Shown one piece after another: positions 38,284 through 48,700 of a DNA stretch of 64,000 nucleotides (positions within the stretch are counted from its first letter, which is position 1; each line of letters opens with the position of its first letter). Source of the DNA: Falsarthrobacter nasiphocae (GTDB lineage Bacteria; Actinomycetota; Actinomycetes; Actinomycetales; Micrococcaceae); assembly GCF_031456275.1 (NCBI RefSeq), contig NZ_JAVDUI010000001.1:186001-250000 (forward strand), in the 5' to 3' direction. The translations under genes and the position numbers were made by a program. Below the pieces are notes generated by a model that was not told where the DNA came from, searched no databases, and worked only from the letters and a program-made list of their open reading frames with translations.

Positions 38284-38900
38284 CGGGCGCGAGACCGCTC
38301 AGCGAGGCGGGCACGCCGCAGGGCGCGAACGAAGGTGCGGGCGCGCTCGACCGCTTCACGCCCGTCCGCGGCCTCGTTGACGCGCAGCATGATGTCCTCC
38401 GCGTTGAGGGTGCCCATGCTGCCGTGGTCCATGTCGCACTCGGGGTCTGGGCAGCCGGCCGGCTGCACGTCCACGCGCAGGCCGCCGGACCAGCCGATGG
38501 TCACGGAGATCTCGTGCATTCGGTCGCCGCGCGCGAAGTGGGTCGGCATCCCGTGCGCGTACCCGACGATCACGGCCGTGATGTCCGCGACGTGCACCGA
38601 CTCCCCCGTGAGCTGAGCGATGGGGCGGCTGCCGGTCTCGTCCTGGTCCTCGTCGTCGATGTGGACGATCTGAAGGGTCCGCTCGCCGAGGACGAGCACG
38701 GTGACGTGCCGGTGGACATCCCGCCGGTCGATGTGGGTCTCCTGGTGGACCATGTGTGCGATCACCGGCTCGCCGTCGAGCCCGTCGTCGACGACGTCGA
38801 GGACGAGCGCCGGGTAGAACCCGGCTCGCTCCACGTCCCGCTCGAGGCGAAGGCGGGCGGCGTCAGCAGTGTCAGGCGAAGTGATGGAGTTCCTCGGCAT
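38280..38900 (-). CDS. DUF5998 family protein
   Basis: 206 residues, actinobacterial, unknown function. Beginning MPRNSITSPDTADAARLRLE, it continues GFYPALVLDVVDDGLDGEPV, HLETHIDRR-like (HQETHIDRR) and a C-terminal CPDPECDMDHG segment whose Cys/Asp/His could bind metal. The ATG at 38898-38900 is chosen; the longer frame to 38978 gives an unrelated basic leader. Coupled by 4 bp to the phosphodiesterase gene. Confidence 0.85.
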   Translation of the reverse strand: MPRNSITSPDTADAARLRLERDVERAGFYPALVLDVVDDGLDGEPVIAHMVHQETHIDRRDVHRHVTVLVLGERTLQIVHIDDEDQDETGSRPIAQLTGESVHVADITAVIVGYAHGMPTHFARGDRMHEISVTIGWSGGLRVDVQPAGCPDPECDMDHGSMGTLNAEDIMLRVNEAADGREAVERARTFVRALRRARLAERSRAR

Positions 38901-38969
38901 GTCTCTAGTCTGGCACGCCACGCCCGCGAGCGCTTGGCGCCCCCGCAGGCGGGCATGAGGCCCGTCTCG

Positions 38970-38993
38970 CGGCGCCACTCCGGGGTGGCGCCG
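38970..38993 (-). terminator. Terminator after the GNAT/acyl-CoA synthetase gene
   Basis: CGGCGCCAC (38970-38978) and GTGGCGCCG (38985-38993) form a perfect 9-bp stem with a 6-nt loop, 24 bp past the stop at 39018. No U tract. Confidence 0.65.
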
Positions 38994-39017
38994 TGACTCG
39001 GAGGGGGCCTCGGGCAG

Positions 39018-41774
39018 TCAGCCGTCGCGCAGGGCCCTGCGGGCGCTGTCCCGCCTCCGGGAGGGATTCGCCGCCCAGAGGGTCGCCTCGAGCACGGTCG
39101 CCCCTGTCCCGTGCACGAGGACGGGGTTGATCTCGAGCCGGGCGAGCTCGGGGTGTGCGTCCTTGAGGGCCGCCACGCGCCGAACGAGGTCCTCGAGGGC
39201 GGCGATGTCCGCAGGGCCGAGCCGGGGATCTCGCCGCAGCCGGGCCGAGGCGCGGGGGCGCCGCACGAGGTCGTGGACATCCACGTCGGTCATCGGCGTG
39301 GCAGCGAACGCCCAGTCGTCGAGCAGATCTGCGGAGTCCCCCGCGAGCGCGAAGCTCAGGATGGGGCCGAGCAGCGGGTCCTCGACCGCGCGGACGAGGC
39401 ACGCCTGGCCCGGGTCGGCCATGGCCTGAACCTCAAGGACGGGCTGCTCGCCCTCGGGGAGGTATCGCTTGAGGACGCTGCGGATCTGGTCCACGGCGAG
39501 GCGCAGCGCGGCCTCGGTCTCGATGTTGAGGACCACGCTCCCGAGATCCAGGCGGTGCCGCAGGGAGGCGTCGAGGGGCTTGATGACTACGGGGTAGCCG
39601 ATGTCGGCGGCGGCGGCCGCGGCTTCGTCCTTGGTGCGGAAGCCTACGGCGGGCAGCACGCTGAGGCCGTAGCCGGCGAGGGCCTCGTGGGTCTCCTCTG
39701 GGGTCAGCTGGGAGAGGTCTCCCCCGTTGCCGCGCGTGAGGGCCGCTTGGAGGGCGGCCTGGGTGCGGGAGGGGTCTGCGTCCTCGACCTGCACGAACTC
39801 GCCCCGGTCCTCGGCCCGCCACGCACCGTACCGGCTCGCGAGGGACAGGACGCGCACTGCGGAGGCGGGTGAGCTGTAGGTGGGCAGGCCGGGCTGGGCG
39901 GGGGCGAGCGCAAGGTCCGGGTCGTCCCCGGCCTCGGGCGCGTCCGGCGCGGGTGCGGAGACCGGCAGGACTCCCTCTGTCCGCACCCCCTGGTCAACAA
40001 TGCCGGCAAAGGAGGCGACGACGGGCACGCCCGTGGCTCGCCCCGCCGCATGGATGGCCTCCGCGAGGCGCTCCGTCGTCAGCCCCACGACCGGCAGGAG
40101 CGCGACGATGACCGCGTCCACCTCGGACATGAGCTCTTCGAGGCGCCGGGTCAGCGCGGGCAGGACCCGGGAGAGCCCGCGGGAGAAATCGACGTCGCTC
40201 ACTGACTCGGCGACCTCAAGGCCTGCGAGGGCCGCAGCGTCCGCAACCACGCGACCGAGCGGCGCGGAGTTCGTCAGGATGCCGACGCGCGGTCCGCGGG
40301 GAACGGGCTGGGTGGCGAGGAAGGCCATGACGCGCACGAGCTCCTCGTTGCTCGTGACGCGGATGATGCCGGACTGCCGGAGCATCGCCTCGAAGGCCCG
40401 CGGCGGCGCCTGCGTCTGGCCGAAGGTGTGGCCGTCCTGGAGCCGGAACCCCATGACGTGGCTCTTGGCGACGACGACGGGCTTGCTCGCGGACAGCCGC
40501 CGCGAGATCCGGGCGAACTTGCGCGGGTTGCCGATGGACTCGAGGAAGAGGCCGACGGCCCGGGAGCGAGGGTCTGACTCGAAGTACTGCATGGCGTCGT
40601 TGCCGGAGAGGTCCGCCCGGTGGCCGGCGGAGAAGAACGCGGAGATGCCGACGTTGCGGTGCCCCATCTCTGCGTAGAGCATGACGCCGATGGCGGCCGA
40701 CTGGGCGAACAGGGCCACGGGGCCCGCGAGCGGGAGGGAGTTGGCGACGGACGCGTTGAGGGGCCGCTCCGGGTCCGTGTTGAGCACGCCGAGGCTCGCG
40801 GGCCCCACGATGCGCATTCCGTAGCGCCGGGCCGTCTTGACGATCGCGGCAATCGTGCGGCGGTGCGCCTCGTCGTCGCCCAACGCTGAATCGGTGAGGA
40901 TGACCGCGCTCTTGACCCCCTTGCGACCGCACTGTTCCACCACGGAGCGCAAGGAGGATCGGGGGACGACGACGAGGGCCAGGTCCACCGGGTCCGGGAT
41001 CTCCTCGACGGTCGTGTAGCTCAGCCGCCCGCCCAGCTCCAGGGTCTCCGGGTTCACGGCGTACACGGGGCCGGTGAAGCCCGACTCCAGGACGCTCTCG
41101 AGGACTCGCTGTCCGAGGCTCCCCCACGTGCGGCTCGCGCCGATGACGGCCACGGAGCGCGGCGTGAGGATCTCTGCCACGGAGGAGGACTCCGCCCGCT
41201 GCTCGCGGGAAGCCATGACCTCGAGGGACTTGGGGGTGGCTGCGACGTCGAACTCGACGGCGATGACCCCGTCGTCGAACCGCCGCGAGACCTCGTAGCC
41301 CGCGTCGATGAACACCTTGAGCATCTGGCGGTTCTCGGGGAGGACCTCCGCGGTGAAGCGCTCGATCCCCCGCTCGCAGGCCGCGGCGGCGAGGTGCTCG
41401 AGGAGGATGGAGCCAAGGCCCTTGCCGTGGAAGGCGTCCGCGATGTTGAACGCGACCTCAGCCGAGTCCGGGTCCTCGGGCAGGCGGTCGTAGCGGCCGA
41501 TGCCGACGATGCGCTCCGTGCGCGTCATGACGAACGCGACCCGGTCCACGTAGTCCACCTGCGTGAACCTCGCGAGCTCCTTGCTGGACAGCCGCGCCTT
41601 GTACGTGAAGAAGCGCAGGTAGATCGAGCTCTCGGACTGGCCGACATGGAAGCGCTGCAGCGCGTCCGCGTCGTCCGGGACGATGGGCCGCAACCGCGCC
41701 GTGCTGCCGTCCCGCAGGACGACGTCCGCCTCCCAGTGAGCCGGGTAGTCCGGTGTTCTGCTCCGCTTCGCCAT
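39018..41774 (-). CDS. GNAT acetyltransferase / NDP-forming acyl-CoA synthetase fusion
   Basis: 918 residues. Residues about 15-175 are a GNAT domain (VLRDGSTARLRPIVPDDADA, then GKGLGSILLEHLAAAACERG for acetyl-CoA binding). From about 205 comes a CoA-binding domain (PRSVAVIGASRTWGSLG), a succinyl-CoA-ligase-like part with a His-type QSAAIGVMLYAE segment, and a C-terminal ATP-grasp domain from about 680 (GYPVVIKPLDASLRHRLD and LARLEINPVLV). Fusions of this kind (Pat-type) acetylate lysines of acyl-CoA synthetases in enterobacteria; the order of domains varies and here GNAT is first. Whether the synthetase part is active is unclear. The start is the ATG at 41772-41774, divergent from parC. Confidence 0.9.
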   Translation of the reverse strand: MAKRSRTPDYPAHWEADVVLRDGSTARLRPIVPDDADALQRFHVGQSESSIYLRFFTYKARLSSKELARFTQVDYVDRVAFVMTRTERIVGIGRYDRLPEDPDSAEVAFNIADAFHGKGLGSILLEHLAAAACERGIERFTAEVLPENRQMLKVFIDAGYEVSRRFDDGVIAVEFDVAATPKSLEVMASREQRAESSSVAEILTPRSVAVIGASRTWGSLGQRVLESVLESGFTGPVYAVNPETLELGGRLSYTTVEEIPDPVDLALVVVPRSSLRSVVEQCGRKGVKSAVILTDSALGDDEAHRRTIAAIVKTARRYGMRIVGPASLGVLNTDPERPLNASVANSLPLAGPVALFAQSAAIGVMLYAEMGHRNVGISAFFSAGHRADLSGNDAMQYFESDPRSRAVGLFLESIGNPRKFARISRRLSASKPVVVAKSHVMGFRLQDGHTFGQTQAPPRAFEAMLRQSGIIRVTSNEELVRVMAFLATQPVPRGPRVGILTNSAPLGRVVADAAALAGLEVAESVSDVDFSRGLSRVLPALTRRLEELMSEVDAVIVALLPVVGLTTERLAEAIHAAGRATGVPVVASFAGIVDQGVRTEGVLPVSAPAPDAPEAGDDPDLALAPAQPGLPTYSSPASAVRVLSLASRYGAWRAEDRGEFVQVEDADPSRTQAALQAALTRGNGGDLSQLTPEETHEALAGYGLSVLPAVGFRTKDEAAAAAADIGYPVVIKPLDASLRHRLDLGSVVLNIETEAALRLAVDQIRSVLKRYLPEGEQPVLEVQAMADPGQACLVRAVEDPLLGPILSFALAGDSADLLDDWAFAATPMTDVDVHDLVRRPRASARLRRDPRLGPADIAALEDLVRRVAALKDAHPELARLEINPVLVHGTGATVLEATLWAANPSRRRDSARRALRDG

Positions 41775-41840
41775 AGGATAAGAATAATGCGCTTCCCCGT
41801 GAGGCGTCCGTTTTCTCCCCTGATCAATCGAGGTTGAGCG

Positions 41841-44459
41841 ATGGCCCCCGCACCCAAGTCCCGGCAGGTTGACTCGGCCGCCGACGGCACGATCATCGAC
41901 GTGGACGTGGCCGAGGAGATGGAGTCGAGCTTCCTCGAGTACGCCTATTCCGTCATCTACTCGCGGGCCCTGCCCGACGCTCGCGACGGCCTCAAGCCCG
42001 TCCAGCGCCGCATCCTCTACATGATGAGCGAGATGGGCCTCCGGCCGGACCGGGGCCACGTCAAGAGCGCCCGCGTCGTGGGCGAGGTCATGGGCAAGCT
42101 CCACCCCCACGGCGACGGCGCCATCTACGACGCGATGGTCCGCATGGCGCAGAGCTTCTCCCTGCGGCTTCCGCTCATCGACGGGCACGGCAACTTCGGG
42201 TCGCTCGACGACGGCCCGGCCGCGGCGCGATACACCGAGGCCCGGCTGGCCCCGAGCGCGCTCACGCTGACGAGCAACCTCGACGAGAACGTCGTCGACT
42301 TCGAGCCGAACTACGACGGCCAGCTCACCCAGCCCACCGTGCTGCCGGCCGCGTTCCCGAACCTCCTCGTCAACGGCGCCTCCGGCATTGCCGTGGGCAT
42401 GGCCACGAACATGGCCCCCCACAACCTGCGGGAGGTCGTGGCGGCGGCCCGCCTGCTCGTCGAGAACCCGTCCGCAAGCCTCGAGGACGTCATGGCGCTC
42501 GTGCCGGGCCCGGACCTGCCATCCGGCGGCATCATCGTGGGCCTGGACGGCATCCGGGACGCGTACCGGACCGGTCGCGGCACCTTCAAGACCCGCGCCG
42601 CCGTGGCCATCGAGCAGCTCGGCCCGCGCAAGACGGGGCTGGTCGTCACGGAGCTCCCGTACGGCGTCGGCCCGGAGAAGGTGATCGAGAAGATCAAGGA
42701 CGCCGTCAACGCGAAGAAGCTCGTGGGCATCGCCAACGTCATCGACCTCTCGGACCGCAAGCACGGCCTGCGGCTCGTCATCGAGCTCAAGAACGGCTTC
42801 AACCCCAACGCGGTCCTCGCGCAGCTCTACCGGTTCACGCCGATGGAGGACTCGTTCGGCATCAACAACGTGTGCCTCGTGGACGGGCAGCCCCAGACGC
42901 TGGGCCTCTTGGACCTGCTCCGCGTGTACACGGACCACCGGCTGGACGTGGTCCGGCGCCGCACGGCCTTCCGCCTTCAGAAGAAGCAGGACCGCCTGCA
43001 CCTCGTCGACGGCCTCCTCCTCGCCCTCGTCGACATTGACGAGGTCATCGAGATCATCCGCTCCTCGGACGACTCCGCTGAGGCCAAGCGCCGGCTCATC
43101 CAGATCTTCGACCTGAGCGAGGTCCAGGCGGAGTACATTCTCGAGCTCAGGCTGCGGCAGCTGACGAAGTTCTCGCGGATCGACCTGGAGCGGGAGCGGG
43201 ACGAGCTGCGGGCCGCCATCGCGGAGCTCGAGGAGATCCTCGCCTCTGACTCCCGGCTGCGGCAGGTCGTCTCGGACGAGCTCGCGGCCCTCGCCGAGGA
43301 GCACGGGACGGAGCGGCGCACGGTCCTCAAGGAAACGGCCGACGACGCTCCCCTGCCGGGCACGAGCCCCGCGCTCACCGGCGGGCCCGCGTCCAAGGCG
43401 GCGCCGCTGAGCCTGAAGATCGCCGACGACCCGTGCTTCGCCGTCCTCACGGCCACCGGGCTCATCGGCCGCACGCTCACGGACGAGCCCGTCTCGGACG
43501 AGACGCCGCGCGCCAAGCACGACGTCCTGCTCTCCGTGGTTCCGACGACCGCGCGGGCCGAGATCGCCGTCCTCACGGACCGCGGGCGCATGGTCCGCCT
43601 GCCCGTGCTGGACATGCCGTCCTTCGCGGCCGGGCCCAAGGGGCTGCCGAGCCTGACGAGCGGCGGCAAGGTCGCGGACTACGCGGCGCTGGCCAAGGGC
43701 GAGAGCGTCGTGGCCCTTGTGCCACTGGACCGGGTCATCGCGCTCGGCACGCGCAACGGCGTGGTCAAGCGCGTCAACCCGGAGTACCCGCTCAACTCGG
43801 ACGAGTGGGAGGCCATCTCCCTCAAGCCCGGGGACTCTGTGGTGGCAGCGCACATCGCGCCCGACGACGCCGACCTCGCGTTCCTCACCGAGCGCGCTCA
43901 GCTGCTGCGCTTCCCCGCCTCCGCGGTCCGGGCCCAGGGGCGCACGGCCGGCGGCATGGCGGGCATCAAGCTCGCCGAGGGGGATGCGGTCATCGCGTTC
44001 GGGGTCGTGGATCCCGCGCAGAAGAACGTGGTCGTGACCGTCTCCAAACCGGACGACGCCCTGCCTGGCCTCTCCTCCGGGTCCGTCAAGCTCACGGACG
44101 CGGACGAGTTCCCCGTCAAGGGCCGCGCCACGGCCGGCGTCCGGGCGCACCGCTTCCTCAAGGGCGAGGAAGGCCTGTCCCTCGGCTATGTGGGCCCCAT
44201 CCCCGCGCGGGCAAGCTCCAAGAACGGCGTCCACCGCGTCCTGCCCACCGAGTACGGGCGCCGCGACGGCTCCGGCGTGCCGCTGCAGCACAGCATCGAC
44301 CTCATCGGCGGCTCGATGCTCTCGGCGGCGGACGCTCCGCGACTGGCCACGGGTGGCCGCGCGCCGGATGGCGGAGCGGCGGCCGGCGCTTCCTCCTCCG
44401 ACGACGGCACCGCGGGGCCCAACGCCGCGGGTGGCGGAGCGGGTGAGTCCCTGTTCTGA
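41841..44459 (+). CDS. parC: DNA topoisomerase IV subunit A (GyrA/ParC-type)
   Basis: 872 residues, the DNA cleavage-religation subunit. The catalytic tyrosine is Y131 in [10 protein letters not shown]. The quinolone-resistance region reads [15 protein letters not shown], with Gly93 at the position of E. coli GyrA Ser83 and Asp97 at Asp87. The C-terminal beta-propeller follows residue 510, and the last 40 residues are Gly/Ala/Ser-rich. parE lies at 53332-55437 on the other strand, supporting topoisomerase IV rather than gyrase, which Actinobacteria keep near dnaA. Confidence 0.92.
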   Translation: MAPAPKSRQVDSAADGTIIDVDVAEEMESSFLEYAYSVIYSRALPDARDGLKPVQRRILYMMSEMGLRPDRGHVKSARVVGEVMGKLHPHGDGAIYDAMVRMAQSFSLRLPLIDGHGNFGSLDDGPAAARYTEARLAPSALTLTSNLDENVVDFEPNYDGQLTQPTVLPAAFPNLLVNGASGIAVGMATNMAPHNLREVVAAARLLVENPSASLEDVMALVPGPDLPSGGIIVGLDGIRDAYRTGRGTFKTRAAVAIEQLGPRKTGLVVTELPYGVGPEKVIEKIKDAVNAKKLVGIANVIDLSDRKHGLRLVIELKNGFNPNAVLAQLYRFTPMEDSFGINNVCLVDGQPQTLGLLDLLRVYTDHRLDVVRRRTAFRLQKKQDRLHLVDGLLLALVDIDEVIEIIRSSDDSAEAKRRLIQIFDLSEVQAEYILELRLRQLTKFSRIDLERERDELRAAIAELEEILASDSRLRQVVSDELAALAEEHGTERRTVLKETADDAPLPGTSPALTGGPASKAAPLSLKIADDPCFAVLTATGLIGRTLTDEPVSDETPRAKHDVLLSVVPTTARAEIAVLTDRGRMVRLPVLDMPSFAAGPKGLPSLTSGGKVADYAALAKGESVVALVPLDRVIALGTRNGVVKRVNPEYPLNSDEWEAISLKPGDSVVAAHIAPDDADLAFLTERAQLLRFPASAVRAQGRTAGGMAGIKLAEGDAVIAFGVVDPAQKNVVVTVSKPDDALPGLSSGSVKLTDADEFPVKGRATAGVRAHRFLKGEEGLSLGYVGPIPARASSKNGVHRVLPTEYGRRDGSGVPLQHSIDLIGGSMLSAADAPRLATGGRAPDGGAAAGASSSDDGTAGPNAAGGGAGESLF

Positions 44460-44674
44460 TCAAGCCGATGGGGTTGGCCGCCCCTCTGCTCATCAAGTGC
44501 CGCCGTTCTTAAGGGGCGAGCTGGCCGCGGGTCATATGGCCAGGAACGCGCAGGGGCGATTGGCTAGCTTCTTCGGCATGAGCAGCGACGTATTGCCGGG
44601 CCCCTGGGCAAATGATTCCAGCCCACGTTGAACCCCGCGGCACCCCTGACGTCGGCGGACCCAGCGAGGCGGAG

Positions 44675-45226
44675 CTAGAGCAGCGACCGCACAGTGCTGA
44701 CTAAGATGTTCAATCCACATGCTTCCAGGCCTTCAAGGTACTCGTCGCGCGGAATAGGCGGATTGATGAGGGACAGGTGCGCGTCGTTGAGCACCTTCAA
44801 TGTCTTTGTCGGATATAGGTCGAGCTGGTCCGTCAGAAAGTCATCCGGGGTTCGTACGTCGATGTCATACGGGGCGCACGCCGCTCGGGGGAAGTCCTTG
44901 ACGTTTGAAGGCACGATCAGTTCCGCGATGCCACGAACCGCTGCAGCGAGGACGTGGCGATCTTTCGGGTCGTTCGTCATGGAATCAGTCAAGTCATCGA
45001 AGCCCTCAACCATGGCGGTCGGGAAGGATAGCTGCATGGACTCAAGCCTCCTGCGCGCGTGAATTGGGCTCAGACCGATAGCATCCACCAGATTTCGCTC
45101 AACCTCCTCCAAAATGTCTCTCGACGACATCAGGTGAAACGTTTTCTCGTTCGCCAAGCGCAATAATATGTCAGTCGTCGGCATCGGCACGAGAACACAC
45201 GCCTCCACAAGAACTCTAAACGCCAC
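44675..45226 (-). CDS. PIN-domain toxin, VapC50-like
   Basis: 183 residues. It resembles the PIN proteins typified by M. tuberculosis VapC50: FRVLVEACVLVP start, LLRLANEKTFHLMSS, EEVERNL, then MTNDPKDRHVLAAAV (D86, D89) and SNVKDFP (D111), ending PPIPRDEYLEGLEACGLN. PIN toxins are Mg-dependent RNases. The first catalytic acid, normally Asp, is Glu8 (codon GAG at 45203-45205), which may weaken activity. GTG start. It lies 6 bp after its putative antitoxin gene and its base composition is clearly lower in GC than its neighbours. Confidence 0.82.
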   Translation of the reverse strand: MAFRVLVEACVLVPMPTTDILLRLANEKTFHLMSSRDILEEVERNLVDAIGLSPIHARRRLESMQLSFPTAMVEGFDDLTDSMTNDPKDRHVLAAAVRGIAELIVPSNVKDFPRAACAPYDIDVRTPDDFLTDQLDLYPTKTLKVLNDAHLSLINPPIPRDEYLEGLEACGLNILVSTVRSLL

Positions 45227-45232
45227 GTCCCA

Positions 45233-45724
45233 CTACTCGCTCGAACGCCCCTGCGTCGGCACCTGAAAGTAGTGCCCACTCGCGAATCCTTCTTGTGACA
45301 TCGAGTCAAGGAGTTCTCGCCGCACTTCGGTCAGGCGCGATTCATAGGCCACCAGGTCGCTGAGTTTGACTCGCCGGTGTCTGCCCACTTTGATGAACGG
45401 AATGTCACCGGACTCGAGGAGCTTGACGAGGGATGGCCGCGACATGGCTAGGAAGTCCGCTGCCTGCTGCGTAGTCATCTGCTGCTCGTTAGGCATAACC
45501 GACACACCTCGGCCCGCAGAGAGAGCGTCGACGATCTCAACCAAGATGCGATACAGCGGGGCGGGCAGCTCCCGCACTTCACCAGTCTGGCTCACAAGTT
45601 TGGCGGGACCGCGATTGGCGGCACTAGGCGCGTTCTCCAGGAACCGGGAGAAGGCCTCAAGTTCCTCTTGCTGTGCCGCAGATGGAATGAACGTCGAGCG
45701 TTCCGACGAAACGATGGATGCCAT
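45233..45724 (-). CDS. Excisionase-type HTH antitoxin (VapB50-like)
   Basis: 163 residues. A helix-turn-helix of the excisionase/MerR-like kind lies at about 83-128 (MTTQQAADFLAMSRPSLVKL, then GDIPFIKVGRHRRVKLSDL). The N-terminal part (residues 1-80) resembles the toxin-neutralising region of such antitoxins only in context. A comparable excisionase-like gene precedes PIN toxin VapC50 in M. tuberculosis. GGAAGGGGG precedes the ATG at 45722-45724. It is expected to bind DNA at its own promoter and to block the PIN RNase. Confidence 0.8.
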   Translation of the reverse strand: MASIVSSERSTFIPSAAQQEELEAFSRFLENAPSAANRGPAKLVSQTGEVRELPAPLYRILVEIVDALSAGRGVSVMPNEQQMTTQQAADFLAMSRPSLVKLLESGDIPFIKVGRHRRVKLSDLVAYESRLTEVRRELLDSMSQEGFASGHYFQVPTQGRSSE

Positions 45725-45740
45725 GTGGGCCCCCTTCCTA

Positions 45741-45771
45741 GTAGAAGTCTACTCTATTCGAAATATTCGAA
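45741..45771 (-). promoter_or_regulatory. Candidate operator of the toxin-antitoxin pair
   Basis: Two TTCGAA palindromes (45757-45762 and 45766-45771) lie 9 bp apart start to start within a local AT-rich stretch, and GTAGA-AG-TCTAC (45741-45752) is a short dyad next to them. On the minus strand TAGAGT or TAGACT could be the -10 and TTTCGA the -35. The array is 17-47 bp upstream of the antitoxin start, where autoregulation is expected. Confidence 0.5.
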
Positions 45772-45796
45772 ACCCTCCATCGGCAGTGGCGGGGCG

Positions 45797-48700
45797 CTAG
45801 TGAGAGACCTCATGGCGCGCCATCGGGAGGTTCGGGGCAAGCTGCGCGAAGTCGCCGTGGGCCACGACGATCACCGTGCGGCCCCGGAGCGCCTCGCCGA
45901 GGTCAGCCACGAGCCGCGCCGCGCCGTCGTGATCCAGATGGGCCGTGGGCTCATCCAGGAGGAAGACGTCCGCGCCGCGCACGAGCCCGCGGGCCACTGA
46001 CAGGCGCTGCCGCTCGCCGCCGGAGAGCCACGAACCGCCCGGCCCGGCAGGCCGCGAGGGGTCCATGTCCCCGAGCCCGACAAGGCTGAGCGCATCCCGA
46101 ATCTCGGCGTCCGTGAGGTCCTCGCGGGCCAGGCGGAGGTTCGAGTCGACGGGCGCGTCGAACACGTACGCGTCCTGGGGGCACCACGTCACGGTGCCCA
46201 GCGCGGTGGCTGGAACCCACGCGTCGGGCGCATGCGCGGAGTGACGGCCTGAGGGCGTGACGATCTGCCCGGCGTCGGGCGCCTTGAACCCAGCCAGCGC
46301 GTCGAGATACGTGGACTTGCCGGAGCCGCTCGGCCCCGTGATGAGCGTCCAGGCCCCGGGGGTGCTGAAGCTCGTGATCGGGCCGATCGCAGGCCCGCTC
46401 GGGTAGGCGAGGACCAGCTCCCGCGCACCGAGTCCCGCCAGCGGCTCGCTGTACTCGCGCGGCCGCCTCGTGTCAGGGGCGTCAGCATCGGCGAGCGCTG
46501 CCCGGAGCCGAGCCTCGTTCTCCCGCCACGCGCGCGCCTGCGGCACCGCGTCCAGCAGGGCGATGAACGGGTCAATGAGCGCCACCATGAGCAGGGCCAG
46601 AGCGGCGGTCGCCTCGAGCGGCACGCCACCCTCGCCGCCGGGCTGGCCTTGGACGACGACGGCCGCTGCCGCGAAGGCCTGCGCCGCCACGACGACGAGG
46701 GCGCCGAGTCCGCGGGACCGCGCCGCCTGCCGGAGGGCGCGCCCGAACCGGGCGTCCTCGTCGGCAAAGGCACCCACCGCGCGGGCGGAGGCGCCGCCCC
46801 CCGCGAGGTCCGGCGCCGCTCGGTAGAGGACGCCGAGGCGGCGGGAGAGCCAGTCGTCGTGCTCGGCCATGATCGCAGTGGCACGCCGGTCGGCGCGGGC
46901 CGCGAGCCAGGACGCGCCGAGGCCGCCCACGAGGACGGAAGCGACGGGGATCCACAGCATCTCCGGGGCCAGGACCGCGAAGACGACGAGGGTCCCGAGG
47001 GACACGAACGCCGCTCCCGCGGCGGGGATGATCGCACGGGGCACGGCGTCACGGACCGCGTCGACGGACGAGATGAGCAGGGCCGTGCCGCCGTCTCGCC
47101 GCGAGATGGACCGCCAGTGCGCGGGGCTCGTCGCGAGCGCGTCCCACAGCCGCAGGCGCAGGCTCGCCGAGGCGGAGAGCATGCCCTCGTGCGTCGCGAG
47201 CCGCTCGCCGTACCGGGCCACGGCGCGGAACAGGCCGAACGCGCGGACGCCGACGATGGCCACGGACAAGTACATGATGGCCGGCTGCTGCGAGGCCCGG
47301 ACGATCAGCCACCCGGACAGTGCCGTCAGCGCCGCGGCGCACCCAGCGGAGACGATCCCCAGGAAGACGCCGAGGAGCACCTTGCGCTCCCGCCAGATCG
47401 GCACCGCGCGCGATCCCGTCGACGCCTTGTCCGGCTGGCCGGCCTGGGGGTGAGCGTCCGAGCCGTCGCCCGCCGCCTCTCCCCCGGCAGCGGGGGCCTC
47501 CGCGGCCGCAGTAGGCGTCTCGGCGGGCCGGTGCGCACCGGGTCCCGCCTCGTCGGGGGCGGTGTCGCTACCGTCACCGGACGGCCCGCCGATCGTGATG
47601 GTCTCGCCCGCGAGGGCTGCCAGCGCGAGATCGTGTGTTGCGACGACGACGCGCCGCTCCTGCGCGGCCTCCGCGAGAAGCCGGGTCACGGCGGCGGCGT
47701 TGTCCCCGTCCAGCTGGGACGTGGGCTCGTCGAGCACGAGCGGCACGCCCGGCCGGCGCGCCGCGGCGAGGAGGGCCCGGGCCAGCGCGAGGCGGCGCTG
47801 CTCCCCCGGGCTCAGCGTGGACGTCGGGGCGTCGAGGAGACTCTCGAGCCCCAGCGGCCGGGCCACAGGCACAAGGCTCGCGGCGGCGCCGACGTAGAGC
47901 GCGAGCTCCGCGCGCACGGTGTCCTCGGTGAAGGCGGGGGCCTGCGGGACGGAGAGGCTCTCGGGCCCGGTGCCGTCCCCGTCGAGTCGCGGGGCCTCGG
48001 CGTGCTGACCGGCCTCGAGGCCCGTCAGGATCGCCAGCAGGCTGGACTTCCCCCGCCCGCTGGGGCCCACGACCGCCGTGAGGCCCGGCGTCGTCGGAAT
48101 GGAGAGGTCAAGACGAGGCGCGAGGAGCCGCTCACCGCGGTAGAGGTCGCCGCGGATTCGCCAGCCCGAGGCGGGCCCGGCTTCAGCTCCTTCCGCACGT
48201 GCGCCAGCCTGGGCCGGAGCGGCGCCCGGTGAAGCGGCGCCGGACGCGCCGATCCTGGCATCAGCCGCGCGGGACGCCGGGCCGGACTCGGAGAGGACGC
48301 CCCGCGCCCGCTTGAGCGCGTGCTGCCCGTCCTCGGCCGCGTGATAGGCGGCGCCGACCTCGCGCAGCGGCGTGTAGCACTCCGGCGCGATGATGAGCGC
48401 GACGAGCCCCGCGTAGAGCGTGATGTCCCCGCTGAGCAGGCGGATGCCGATGATGACGGCGACGAGCGCCACGGACATCGTCGCGATGAGCTCCAGGGCC
48501 AGGGAGGACAGGAAGGCCACCTTGAGGCTTTGCATGACCTTGCGCGTGTACTCGCCGGAGACGCGCTCAAGCCCTCGGCGCTGCCGGCCCGCCTGCCCCA
48601 GGGAGACGAGGACCGCCAGGCCGCGCGCCAGTTCCGCAACCGAGTCCGTCAGCGTGCGGATCGCCTGGGAGAGGTCTGCGGTGCGGTGCGCCGTGTACTT

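Noticed and set aside
41775-44291. A 1757-residue minus-strand frame that continues the GNAT/acyl-CoA synthetase ORF into the parC antisense
   Set aside because: The true start is MAKRSRTP at 41774. The rest mirrors parC codons and has no homology features; long antisense frames are common in GC-rich DNA.
45741-45752. Possible BlaI-type site before the antitoxin gene
   Set aside because: A GTAGAAG half-site is present, but the partner lies 0 bp away in the wrong geometry, unlike the 7-5-7 dyads near cydA.
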